Origin: Steroidobacteraceae bacterium
GTDB taxonomy: Bacteria > Pseudomonadota > Gammaproteobacteria > Steroidobacterales > Steroidobacteraceae
DNA length: 41,070 nt
Assembly (NCBI GenBank): GCA_025451375.1
Contig: JANWKL010000034.1
Span: 1 to 41,070 of the forward strand
Direction: 5' to 3'
Below, piece after piece: positions 8,257 to 15,764 of this stretch (position 1 is its first letter; every line of letters begins with the position of its first letter). The notes beneath the pieces were generated by a model. The model was not told the origin of the DNA and did not search any database. It was given only the letters and a program-made list of their open reading frames with translations. A program made the translations under genes and the position numbers.

Positions 8257-8292
8257 GCGTCCGAGCTTGGATCTTTCGCGTCCGAGCCTGGA
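8257..8292. repeat. Imperfect 15-bp direct repeat, 21-bp period
   Basis: gcgtccgagcttgga (8257-8271) recurs as gcgtccgagcctgga (8278-8292), 14 of 15 bases equal, a spacing of two helical turns. It ends 15 bases before the ATG of the TIR protein gene. A regulator binding as a tandem dimer, or chance duplication, could explain it. Confidence 0.45.
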
Positions 8293-8307
8293 GTCGCGCA
8301 CGTCGCC

Positions 8308-9543
8308 ATGTCTACTGTTGCCCCAGCCGGCACGGACCATCCGGCACCGACCGTGTTTCTGAGCTATGCCTCGCAGGACCGCCAGGCCGCCTTGAGCCTC
8401 TGCGACGCTCTGCCCGGGTACGGTCTCGAGGTCTGGTACGACGAGAGCGATCTGACCGGCGGTGACGCGTGGGACCAGAAGATCCGCCGCCAGATCCGCG
8501 AGTGCGACTTCTTCATGCCGGTGATCTCGGCACAGACCGAGGCGCGGCCGGAAGGATACTTCCGCCGTGAGTGGCGCCTGGCAGTCGAGCGCACCCTCGA
8601 CATGGCGGATGATCACACCTTTCTCTTGCCGGTGGTCATCGACGATACGCGCGAGACCGGGGCGCGCGTCCCGGACCGATTCCTCACCGTCCAATGGACG
8701 CGCGTGCCGGGCGGCAAGCCGACGGCGGCACTCGAGGCCCTGTGCCGCCGCCTCGTCGCCGGCGAGCCCGGCCCACCGCCACCCAGGAAGCCGGGCGAGC
8801 GAGCGGTGCGCGCACCCGCGCTGGCGGGCCACGCCTACCCGCCTTTCCCGGAGCGAGAAGCCGGAGAGCGGGGCAGCTTTTGGCTGAGGGGCGTGGCATG
8901 GGTGCTGCAGTGCGCATGGATTTCGTTCATGCGCGTGCCCCGCTGGATCCGCTGGCTGATCTACGTCTGGCTGTTCGTCATCCTGCTCGCGAAGGGCTGT
9001 AGCCCCTCGGATCGCCATAGCGACAGGGTCTCGTCCGCAGACGAGCAGCGGATCAAGCGGATCGCAGCCGACTATCAGGGCAGCGCCAAAGAGGGCGACG
9101 TGGCCAGGCTCGGTGCGCAGATCGCACGCGAGTTTGCCGACCGGTCCGGAAGCGGCGCCGAGGCCGGCGCAGGGCTGCTCGCGATTCCGTTCAGCGCGCC
9201 TGCGGACAATCCTGCTGCGCAGAAGGTCGCCGACTCCACGTTCGCGCAGATATACGGCCGGGTCTCCATATCCCATCACGGACGCGTGGGCTTGCTGGAC
9301 AAGGCGATGCCTGGCTCGGACACCGCGGCGGCGCTCGAGCTCGGCAAGGCTCGCCACTCGCACTACGTGCTGTACGGCGGTGTCGACGGTCAGGTCACGC
9401 CCCCGAGCCTGGTAGTGAAGATCGTCGCGGTAGCGGATGGCTCGGTCGCCTGGACTGAATCGTATCCGGTGACCGCGGCGGATCCGGCCGCCATCGCCGC
9501 GACCGTGGATGCCAAGCTCCAGGGCCTGGAGGATTCCGACTAG
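8308..9543 (+). CDS. TIR domain - membrane anchor - FlgO/TolB-like domain protein
   Basis: A 411-residue protein from the ATG at 8308; a TTG 18 codons earlier is possible but overlaps a repeat. Residues 15-150 are a bacterial TIR domain: FLSYASQD (17-24), EVWYDESDL (41-49) and PVISAQTEARPEGYF (71-85). Glu88 in FRREW is the candidate catalytic glutamate for NAD+ cleavage, by position relative to SARM1-type TIRs. A Pro-rich linker (about 155-185) leads to a hydrophobic membrane segment at about 213-228. The distal 180 residues resemble the FlgO/TolB-like domain of membrane signalling proteins (LLAIPFSAPADNPAAQKVAD, a YVLYGGVDGQV strand, VAWTESY). The TIR would be cytoplasmic and the rest periplasmic. 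The tetratricopeptide repeats usual in longer relatives are absent. It could act in signalling or as an NADase effector; no defence partner is adjacent. Confidence 0.85.
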   Translation: MSTVAPAGTDHPAPTVFLSYASQDRQAALSLCDALPGYGLEVWYDESDLTGGDAWDQKIRRQIRECDFFMPVISAQTEARPEGYFRREWRLAVERTLDMADDHTFLLPVVIDDTRETGARVPDRFLTVQWTRVPGGKPTAALEALCRRLVAGEPGPPPPRKPGERAVRAPALAGHAYPPFPEREAGERGSFWLRGVAWVLQCAWISFMRVPRWIRWLIYVWLFVILLAKGCSPSDRHSDRVSSADEQRIKRIAADYQGSAKEGDVARLGAQIAREFADRSGSGAEAGAGLLAIPFSAPADNPAAQKVADSTFAQIYGRVSISHHGRVGLLDKAMPGSDTAAALELGKARHSHYVLYGGVDGQVTPPSLVVKIVAVADGSVAWTESYPVTAADPAAIAATVDAKLQGLEDSD

Positions 9544-9598
9544 CCGACAAGGAACCGCGCCCGGACGTTGCCCGGGGACGCTCGCGCCTTCGCGCCGC

Positions 9599-9619
9599 CA
9601 TGTATACACTGTATACATG
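9599..9619. promoter_or_regulatory. Perfect palindromic operator that includes the tetR start codon
   Basis: catgtatac (9599-9607) and gtatacatg (9611-9619) are exact inverted arms around the spacer act. The last three bases of the right arm are the ATG of the TetR gene. The site is AT-rich within GC-rich DNA, and its size fits a TetR dimer site. Binding here would block transcription, or initiation at the start, of the tetR-lnt-like unit. Confidence 0.75.
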
Positions 9620-10198
9620 GCAAGCCGTGATACCGGCCGCAAGATCGCCACGGCCGCGCGCCGCCTGCTCGACAGGGAGGGCGCCGAGGCCGTCAGCATG
9701 CGCCGGGTGGCGGAGGCTGCGGGCATTACCGCCATGGCCATCTATCGGCACTACCCGAGTCGCGACGCGCTCTTGAATGCGCTTGCGGACGCGGGCTTTG
9801 GGGAACTCAGCAGCTCGCTCGGGGGCCGGCGGTTCACCGGTGACCTGGAGACGCGCCTGCTCAAGATGGCGGACCTCTACCTCGACCACGCGCTCGGCAA
9901 TCCACGGCTCTTCGAACTCATGTTCCTGAAGCCGCGACACGGTGCGCGCCGCTACCCCCACGACTTCAAGGCCCGCAGATCCCCCACCGCCACCCTGATG
10001 GCGGACGTCATCGCCGAGGGCATGGCCAGTGGTGAGCTGAGGCAGGACGACGCGTGGGAGATCACCTTCGAGATGGGGGCGCTGTCGCACGGCCTCATCA
10101 TGCTGTACCTCGGCGGCCGCATGGATATGGCGCCCGCCGCCTTCCGCGCGCTTTACCGGCGCTCGTTCCGGAGATACTTCGATGGCATCCGCAATTGA
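9617..10198 (+). CDS. TetR/AcrR family transcriptional repressor
   Basis: A 193-residue protein beginning at the ATG inside the palindrome. The N-terminal helix-turn-helix covers about residues 8-55 (TAARRLLDREGAEAVSMRRV, then AEAAGITAMAIYRHYPSRDA). The C-terminal domain resembles the WHG type of TetR ligand-binding domain (YLDHALGNPRLFELMF). It very likely represses itself and the downstream gene, whose start codon lies 17 bases inside this gene (10182), giving translational coupling. The inducer is not predictable. An in-frame extension back to 9509 is open but would have to be translated through the operator and has no family similarity. Confidence 0.9.
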   Translation: MASRDTGRKIATAARRLLDREGAEAVSMRRVAEAAGITAMAIYRHYPSRDALLNALADAGFGELSSSLGGRRFTGDLETRLLKMADLYLDHALGNPRLFELMFLKPRHGARRYPHDFKARRSPTATLMADVIAEGMASGELRQDDAWEITFEMGALSHGLIMLYLGGRMDMAPAAFRALYRRSFRRYFDGIRN

Positions 10199-11663
10199 CG
10201 TGAGACGTTCGGTGCCCGGCATCGCCGCCATGCTGGCGACGGCGGTGCTGGTCTGGTTCGGTACCGGCCTCAACCCGTTCTGGCCCTGCATGTGGCTCGC
10301 GCCCGTGCCCGTGCTCTTATTCGCCCTCGGCGCCAGCTGGTGGACTGCGGCACTGGTGGCCGGCGGCGCCATGCTCCTCGGGCTGCTGAACCTCTGGGGC
10401 CTGCTGCACGGCGCGCTGCGACTGCCGCTCGGCGCGCTGCTGCCGCTGTACGTCACCGAAGGCGTGATGTTCGCGCTGGCAACGCTGCTGTTCCGCGCAC
10501 TCGCGCGCCGCGGCTGGCACGGCACTGCGCTGCTAGGCTTCCCGGCCTTCTGGGTTGCCTTCGAGTGGTCAATGAATCTGACCGGACCGCACGGCACCGG
10601 CGGGAGCCTCGCCTACTCACAGCTGCGCTTCCTGCCGGTCCTACAGCTGGCATCCATTACCGGTCCGTGGGGCATCACATTCCTGGTGTGCGCCTTCCCC
10701 GCCTCCCTGGCGCTTGCGATGTGGCTGCGCACCCAGGCCCCGCAGCGCGGCTACCGCATGCTCGGCGCCGTCACGGCGGTCGTCGCCGCCGTCCTCCTGT
10801 GGGGTACGGCGCGGCTTGCGGTACCGACAGCGGGCGCACCCGTGCAGGTCGGCCTCGTGGCTTCGGACGGGCCGAACACCGACGTGGCAGAGGAGGGCGC
10901 ACCGACAGCCCGCCTGCTGCAGGCGTACGGTGCGGTAGTGGCGCAGCTCGCCCGCCAGGGCGCCGCGGTGGTGGTGCTGCCGGAAAAGATGGGTGTGGCC
11001 GTTGAACCGGACCTGACGAGCGTCGATGACCAGCTGCAAACCCTCGCGGAGCAGAATCACGTGCGCGTGGTGGCAGGCCTGCTGCGAATCGTGCCGCCCG
11101 GCGTCGGCCATCCGACGAAACTCCGCTACAACGAGGCGCGCATCTACACTCCCGGGGCGCAGGTGGAGTACTACGACAAGGAGCACATGCTGCCGCCGTT
11201 CGAGTCCAATCTCACGCCCGGCACCGCCCTGACCGTGCTGACGGCGCGCGGCGCGAGCGCTGCCTGGGGGGTGGCCATCTGCAAGGACATGGACTTCACA
11301 CAGCTCGGGCGTCGCTACGGTGCGGCCGGCGCCGGACTCATGCTGGTGCCCGCCTGGGACTTCAATCTCGACTGGATCCAGCACGGCCACATGGCCGTCA
11401 TGCGTGGTGTCGAGTCGGGATTCAATGTCGTGCGGAGTGCCAAGGGGGGCTCGCTGTTCGTCAGTGACGACCGGGGGCGGATCCTCGGGGAAATCAGGAG
11501 CAACGCCGCGCCCTTCAGTTCGCTCCTGGTGGCGGTACCGGGAGGACACGAGCGGACGCTGTTCGTGCTCTGGGGAGACTGGTTCGCGTGGGTGGCCGTG
11601 GCGCTCCTGCTGCTGTGCCTCCTGCAGCTCGTGCGCAGCCATCTGGGTCGGAAAACCCCGTGA
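10182..11663 (+). CDS. Apolipoprotein N-acyltransferase-like membrane nitrilase
   Basis: A 493-residue protein overlapping the tetR gene by 17 bases. It has about six N-terminal membrane segments (residues 10-210), a nitrilase-fold periplasmic domain (about 220-460) and a final membrane helix (about 465-487), the layout of Lnt. The catalytic triad of carbon-nitrogen hydrolases is present: Glu268 (VLPEKM), Lys333 (YYDKEHMLPPFE) and Cys367 (AICKDMDF). Lnt adds the third acyl chain to lipoproteins in the inner membrane. The housekeeping lnt usually sits next to a CorC-type gene. This copy is instead under a TetR regulator, so it is more likely a second, conditionally expressed acyltransferase or a nitrilase acting on another amine or amide. 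The acyl donor and acceptor cannot be read from sequence. Confidence 0.87.
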   Translation: MASAIDVRRSVPGIAAMLATAVLVWFGTGLNPFWPCMWLAPVPVLLFALGASWWTAALVAGGAMLLGLLNLWGLLHGALRLPLGALLPLYVTEGVMFALATLLFRALARRGWHGTALLGFPAFWVAFEWSMNLTGPHGTGGSLAYSQLRFLPVLQLASITGPWGITFLVCAFPASLALAMWLRTQAPQRGYRMLGAVTAVVAAVLLWGTARLAVPTAGAPVQVGLVASDGPNTDVAEEGAPTARLLQAYGAVVAQLARQGAAVVVLPEKMGVAVEPDLTSVDDQLQTLAEQNHVRVVAGLLRIVPPGVGHPTKLRYNEARIYTPGAQVEYYDKEHMLPPFESNLTPGTALTVLTARGASAAWGVAICKDMDFTQLGRRYGAAGAGLMLVPAWDFNLDWIQHGHMAVMRGVESGFNVVRSAKGGSLFVSDDRGRILGEIRSNAAPFSSLLVAVPGGHERTLFVLWGDWFAWVAVALLLLCLLQLVRSHLGRKTP

Positions 11664-11724
11664 CCAGACACTTGATCCTGCTCCCACTGTGGTCGACCAT
11701 CTGGCACGGCCATGCGGAGCACGT

Positions 11725-12366
11725 ATGAAGGTCGGAATTCTTGGATCGGGTGAGGTCGGCAAGACCCTTGCCGCCGGGTTCATAAAACACGGACATCAGG
11801 TCGCGGTCGGCACTCGTGACCCCGCCAAGTTAGCGGATTGGCGCCGTAAGCACGCCGCAGCCCAGGTCGGGAGCTTCGCGGAAGCCGCGGCATTCGGCGA
11901 GGTCGCGGTCCTGGCTGTCAAAGGCAGCGCCGCCATCGACGTCATCCGTGCGACAGGCGCGGATGCGCTGGCCGGGAAGACCGTCATCGATACGACCAAC
12001 CCGATTGCCGACCGGCCCCCCGAGCACGGCGTCGTGGGTTTCTTCACGCGCACGAACGAATCGTTGCTGGAGCGCCTGCAAAAGGACTTTCCGCGCGTGC
12101 ACTTCGTCAAGGCGTTCAATTCCGTCGGCAGCGATCTCATGGTCAATCCGTCCTACTCCGGCGGGCCGCCGACGATGTTCATCTGTGGCAACAACGCTGC
12201 AGCGAAACGCACCGTGACCACAGTCCTCGAGCAGTTCGGCTGGGAGAGCGCTGACATGGGACATGCCGAGGCGGCCCGCGCCATAGAGCCCCTGTGCGTC
12301 CTGTGGTGCATACCGGGCTTTCTCCACAACCAGTGGACTCACGCATTCAAGCTGCTGAAGAAGTAG
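11725..12366 (+). CDS. NADPH-dependent F420 reductase-like NAD(P)-binding protein
   Basis: A 213-residue protein from the ATG at 11725 (MKVGILGSGEVGKTLAAGF). The Rossmann glycine motif GSGEVG lies at residues 7-12, and VGTRDP after the second strand suggests NADP(H) preference. The phrase DTTNPIADRPP and the conserved VHFVKAFNSVGSDLM match the F420_oxidored family found widely in bacteria that do not make F420. Substrates for those members are mostly unknown. It follows the Lnt-like gene by 61 bases on the same strand and may be cotranscribed from the TetR-controlled promoter, although no Shine-Dalgarno sequence stands out beyond ggagcacgt. Confidence 0.85.
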   Translation: MKVGILGSGEVGKTLAAGFIKHGHQVAVGTRDPAKLADWRRKHAAAQVGSFAEAAAFGEVAVLAVKGSAAIDVIRATGADALAGKTVIDTTNPIADRPPEHGVVGFFTRTNESLLERLQKDFPRVHFVKAFNSVGSDLMVNPSYSGGPPTMFICGNNAAAKRTVTTVLEQFGWESADMGHAEAARAIEPLCVLWCIPGFLHNQWTHAFKLLKK

Positions 12367-12482
12367 GCTAGCGGCGCGGTACAAGAGACGCGCGTAGGGG
12401 CCTCGCGTGTGCGTCAGAGCCCTGACCCGCCAATCAGGAATTCCGCCTAGCTCGGCGGCCCGCGCCCGCTGTCTTGGGGGTG

Positions 12483-13937
12483 CTAGGAGCGCGGTATGGC
12501 ATGCACGGTGGCGCCGGCACGCGTGAACTCGAACCCCAGCAGCCACTGGCGCGAATCCTGCTCGCTTGCCGGCACGAACTTCCACTGTCGCGCCGCGTCC
12601 TTGGCCTGCCGGGCGAAATAAGAGCTCGGTCCCGGGTTCTCGAGCAGGGCATCGAAGACGTTGCCCTGGCCGTCCACCATGACGAGCACCCCGATCTTGA
12701 TACGGCCGCGGATCGTATTCAGGGCACTGCGCGGGATGGCGGGCGTTTGAGCATGACGTACCGACGGTAGGGCGTCCGCCGGCAGCTCCGCGGATAGGGC
12801 CGGTACGCGCGCAGCGATGCGCGCGGCAGGGGGCTTGGAAGGCTTGCCCGAGCCGCGCGGTCCCGGCGCCGCAGGTTGAGCAGCTGCCGCCGCGCGCAGC
12901 GGCGCGCTGGGGGAACTGGCGGCCGGGGTTGCGGGCTGCGACACGGGCACCGCGGCGACGTCCGAAGCTGGCTGCGCGCCGGCGTGGCCGTGGAAGACGC
13001 GCAGTGCCGCCCATCCCAGCACGAAGACAGCCGTAACAGCCGCAGCCATGAGGGCAGTGTCGCCCCGACGCACTCGGGGCGAGGACGGTGGGGCTGCCGG
13101 CGGGACTTCGCGAGCGGCGGGCCGCGCCGTGGGCACGACCGGCGCCGCCGGTGCGCGCATGAAATCGGCAGTGAGCTCGGCGACCGTCGGTCGGGCGGTG
13201 GGTTCGTGGCTCAGACAACGCTGCACGGCATCGACGAAGGCCGGCGGCAGGGACGGTGGCAGGCTCGTGGTCCTGGATGCCACGTCCGGCCATGGGAGAC
13301 TCTGGGTGAGCGCCTCGACCAGCGTGACGCCCAGCCCCCAGACATCTCCGGCCGGGGTGGCCCTGCCGTGATGTGCTTCCGGCGGGTCGTAGAGGCTCGG
13401 CGGGACGCGGCTCGCCCGCGGCTCGCCCGCGGGCCGGATGGTGTCGCTCGCGAGCTTCAGTTGATCGCCGACCACCATGAGGTTTGCGGGCTTGAGCTGG
13501 CCGTGCACCAGGTTCTTGCGGTGCAGGAAGGCCAGTGCCTCGAGCGCCGGCGGCAGCATCTCGCGCGCCTCCTCGGCAGTCAACGCGCGCGTGCCGAGCA
13601 GCTGGGCGAGGGTCTGGTCGGCGTACTCCATCACGACGAACAGATACTGCTGTCCGGCAAGTTGGCACAGTCCCGAGTCGAACAGCGGCAGCAGGTGGGG
13701 ATGGGTCCGGGCGGTAGCGGTTCGCCAATGACGCAGCTGCAGGTCCGTCAACACCGGCGCGGCTCGGACGATCTTGATCGCCGCCGCCGCAACACCGCGT
13801 GTCCGCGCCTCGGTCGTGAACACGGCACTGCGGTCCGACCCGTGCAGCATGCTCAGCAGCGGATAGACGCCATTGATCAGCGCGCCCGATTCCGGCCAGC
13901 CCTGAGCCACCGTCTCGCTTCTGGCCTCAACACCCAT
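12483..13937 (-). CDS. Membrane pseudokinase with C-terminal TonB-like domain
   Basis: A 484-residue protein. The ATG at 13937 has ggag ten bases upstream; a GTG at 13943 is the alternative. Residues 20-262 follow a Hanks-type kinase fold with Lys55 (AAIKIV), a hinge VVMEYADQTLAQLL and subdomain IX DVWGLG (Asp198). The catalytic loop reads HGQLKPAN (145-152), so the essential HRD aspartate is Gln147, and the DFG position reads ASD (Asp165) without the glycine. It is therefore predicted to be a pseudokinase with little or no phosphotransfer. A Pro/Ala linker, one membrane helix (about 294-315), a second Ala/Pro-rich linker and a C-terminal TonB-like beta domain (about 400-480; PRSALNTIRGRIKIGVLVMV, then ARQAKDAARQWKF) follow. 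It probably transmits a signal or contact across the inner membrane. It could be annotated as a serine/threonine kinase, which the loop argues against. Confidence 0.85.
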   Translation of the reverse strand: MGVEARSETVAQGWPESGALINGVYPLLSMLHGSDRSAVFTTEARTRGVAAAAIKIVRAAPVLTDLQLRHWRTATARTHPHLLPLFDSGLCQLAGQQYLFVVMEYADQTLAQLLGTRALTAEEAREMLPPALEALAFLHRKNLVHGQLKPANLMVVGDQLKLASDTIRPAGEPRASRVPPSLYDPPEAHHGRATPAGDVWGLGVTLVEALTQSLPWPDVASRTTSLPPSLPPAFVDAVQRCLSHEPTARPTVAELTADFMRAPAAPVVPTARPAAREVPPAAPPSSPRVRRGDTALMAAAVTAVFVLGWAALRVFHGHAGAQPASDVAAVPVSQPATPAASSPSAPLRAAAAAQPAAPGPRGSGKPSKPPAARIAARVPALSAELPADALPSVRHAQTPAIPRSALNTIRGRIKIGVLVMVDGQGNVFDALLENPGPSSYFARQAKDAARQWKFVPASEQDSRQWLLGFEFTRAGATVHAIPRS

Positions 13938-14363
13938 GATCACGCTGCTCCGCCGATCCCACCGATGAAGATACCACCGGGGGGGACGACGCTGGCGACC
14001 CGGATATGGAGATTTGCATCACAGTTTGACGTCCCGGTGCCAGTTCCATCTCGAGGAGTTCGCGCCGTGCGGCGTTGCCGACCGCAATGCGCTGCACGGG
14101 ACGCCGCCGCCAGCACCCGGGCGATCACGGCGGCAACCTGCGGCTCACGAGCGCAGCGGTGGACGGTCGGTCACGAGGCGCGAGGCTCACACGGACAGCC
14201 GTGCGCTTTTCTGCCTACCGGCGCCTCTCCCAAAAGAGGCGAGCGAACTGTCCCCCCGTAGACCGGGTCACCCACCACACGGAGGGAGGGCGGGGCGCCG
14301 TGTGCCTTGTACGCTGCTGCCACATGGTTGGACACCAAGGGACCGGACAAAGCGAGGAGCGCC
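13938..14363. other. 426-bp region between divergent genes, no convincing gene
   Basis: This space separates the minus-strand pseudokinase gene from the plus-strand small membrane protein gene. Open frames exist on both strands but are Arg-rich, without domains or ribosome binding sites. It holds a hairpin at 14222-14241 and presumably both promoters. Confidence 0.5.
14222..14241. terminator. Short hairpin cgcctct-cccaaa-agaggcg
   Basis: Perfect 7-bp arms at 14222-14228 and 14235-14241 around a six-base loop, with no T tract on either side. It lies upstream of both flanking genes, so it may be an operator or RNA hairpin rather than a terminator. Confidence 0.3.
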
Positions 14364-14858
14364 ATGTTCGCTCATTCAGCGTTCAGGCCATTGTGGCCCG
14401 TAGTCTTTTTCCTGCCGTGGCTGCTGGTGGGAGCCGCGTACATTCTTGAAGCGCTGCTTCAGCGACGCTCGCGGGTGGCTGTGACCCCGCGCGCAGTCGG
14501 CGCGCACTTGCTCCATCGTTCGCGGCAGCTCGGCGCAAGCCTGATGATCTTGGGATTGGTTTGCCTGGCAGCGACCCACGTGGCGCTGGCCGACCCGGCA
14601 GCAGAAGCGGCGCGCGCGTGTGACGTTGCGGGGCCGCGGGAAGCCAGACAACTTGCGGACCAGCTCTACGAGCGCGGCGAATATCAGCACGCCGCTGCGT
14701 GTTACGAACTCGCCGGTGATCCACTGCGCGCACAGCGCGCGTACCTGCAGGCAGCGGGCCCCAGCAGTGAAGCGACTGCGCGGCGAGTGAAGGAACAGGG
14801 CAACACCGCGAGTGCAGTAATCAGCCAGGTGCAGCGGGCGTTTCGCGGCAGCCACTGA
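14364..14858 (+). CDS. Small membrane protein with soluble helical tail
   Basis: A 164-residue protein from the ATG at 14364, preceded by gaggagc. Two hydrophobic segments are visible at about residues 10-30 (WPVVFFLPWLLVGAAYILEA) and 55-76 (LGASLMILGLVCLAATHVAL), the second ending in an AxA-like site. The remaining 85 residues contain a TPR-like helical pair (ARQLADQLYERGEYQHAAAC, YELAGDPLRAQRAYLQA). I do not recognise the family. The tail would lie on one face of the membrane as a protein-interaction module. It is divergent from the pseudokinase gene, which may or may not be meaningful. Confidence 0.68.
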   Translation: MFAHSAFRPLWPVVFFLPWLLVGAAYILEALLQRRSRVAVTPRAVGAHLLHRSRQLGASLMILGLVCLAATHVALADPAAEAARACDVAGPREARQLADQLYERGEYQHAAACYELAGDPLRAQRAYLQAAGPSSEATARRVKEQGNTASAVISQVQRAFRGSH

Positions 14859-14894
14859 CCCCCGGCGCCATCGACGGAGCCCGGCAATCCGCCA

Positions 14895-15065
14895 TCACCC
14901 GCACCTAGCCGCCGGGCCGTCAGACCGGTCAGGCGCGCCGCTTGGAGTTGCGGGGTGTGCGAGGTGACGGCGCGCGGATGGTTGCGCGACTCCGTGCCAA
15001 TAGACCAAGGCCATGAAGCCGAGAAAAAGAGCGAGAGCGCCCAAATCGATCAAGAGGATTTCCAT
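14895..15065 (-). CDS. 56-residue single-span membrane protein
   Basis: A short gene with a strong ribosome binding site (aggag, seven bases before the ATG at 15065) and a TGA at 14895-14897. The product begins MEILLIDLGALALFLGFMAL, a single membrane helix at residues 2-22, followed by VYWHG and a polar, Arg/Pro-rich tail of about 30 residues. No family is recognised. The strong start signal and clear hydrophobic segment argue for expression. It lies between two plus-strand genes, alone on its strand. Confidence 0.6.
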   Translation of the reverse strand: MEILLIDLGALALFLGFMALVYWHGVAQPSARRHLAHPATPSGAPDRSDGPAARCG

Positions 15066-15322
15066 GTGTCGCTCCTAGCTGTTCACGCCGTGAATCCGGT
15101 GACAGCGAGGATGGCGCGGAGCGCCTGAAGGCGCCCGGCACAGATTGAGGAGTCTGGCCACGAACTGTACTTGGCGCCTACCTGAACAGTTGCCTGCTCG
15201 GGCCCCGGAACCACGCAACTGAGGAGCTCCGTCGATGGGCAGTCACTCTGATAGATTGTGTGCTCGCCCGAACTCAGAAATGCCCGGTTAGCAACGCCGT
15301 ACATCGCCCCGGAGTGCCTTCG

Positions 15323-15676
15323 ATGACCATTGTGCATATCGAGCAGCCAGCGGACTTGAGCCCAAGCGCGTTCCCAGTCCGGGTGCCGCCGCCCGTCGCT
15401 GATCTGCAACGAGCAACTCTCGGCACGTTCGCGGCGTGGGCAGCGCCCGACGGCGCGGTCGAGACAGGTACCTGGGAAGCGACACCTGGAACCTTCGCAC
15501 GCGCAGTACTGGATGCGGAGTTCTGCCATTTTGTCCGCGGTCGGGCGACGTTCGTCATGGAGGATGGTCGCCGCTACGAGTTCAGGGCTGGCGATGCCGC
15601 GTACTTCCCGCCCCGCACCCGCGGTACATGGACCATTCACGAAGCCCTGCGCAAGACGTACTGCGTCTGGCGCTGA
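15323..15676 (+). CDS. Cupin_3-type cytoplasmic cupin protein
   Basis: A 117-residue single-domain cupin from the ATG at 15323; the frame is open upstream but that part is not cupin-like. The pattern GTWEATPGTF, then EFCHFVRGRATFVMEDGRRY, then FRAGDAAYFPPRTRGTWTIHE is that of the Cupin_3/EutQ-like family found in many proteobacteria, which bind small ligands or act as (S)-ureidoglycine aminohydrolase relatives. No signal peptide is present. The usual histidine pair of motif 1 is replaced (EFCHF), so metal binding is uncertain. Confidence 0.8.
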   Translation: MTIVHIEQPADLSPSAFPVRVPPPVADLQRATLGTFAAWAAPDGAVETGTWEATPGTFARAVLDAEFCHFVRGRATFVMEDGRRYEFRAGDAAYFPPRTRGTWTIHEALRKTYCVWR

Positions 15677-15764
15677 CGGGCGGGCTCGTTGACCCTGGTC
15701 ATCTGGTGAGTTTTGAATGTGGGGTGCACCATTCGCGCTAGCCTGGAAAGGTAGGACAACGCCC

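Noticed and set aside
13407-13428. 11-bp tandem repeat gcggctcgccc
   Set aside because: It lies inside the pseudokinase coding sequence in a GC-rich stretch without frame disruption; treated as low-complexity coding DNA.
11830-13728. 632-codon minus-strand frame over the F420-like and pseudokinase genes
   Set aside because: Out of frame with both; Arg/Ala/Gly-rich without domains.
13940-14128. 62-codon minus-strand frame ending at the pseudokinase start
   Set aside because: A GTG start without ribosome binding site and Arg-rich composition; overlap with the next start is probably chance.
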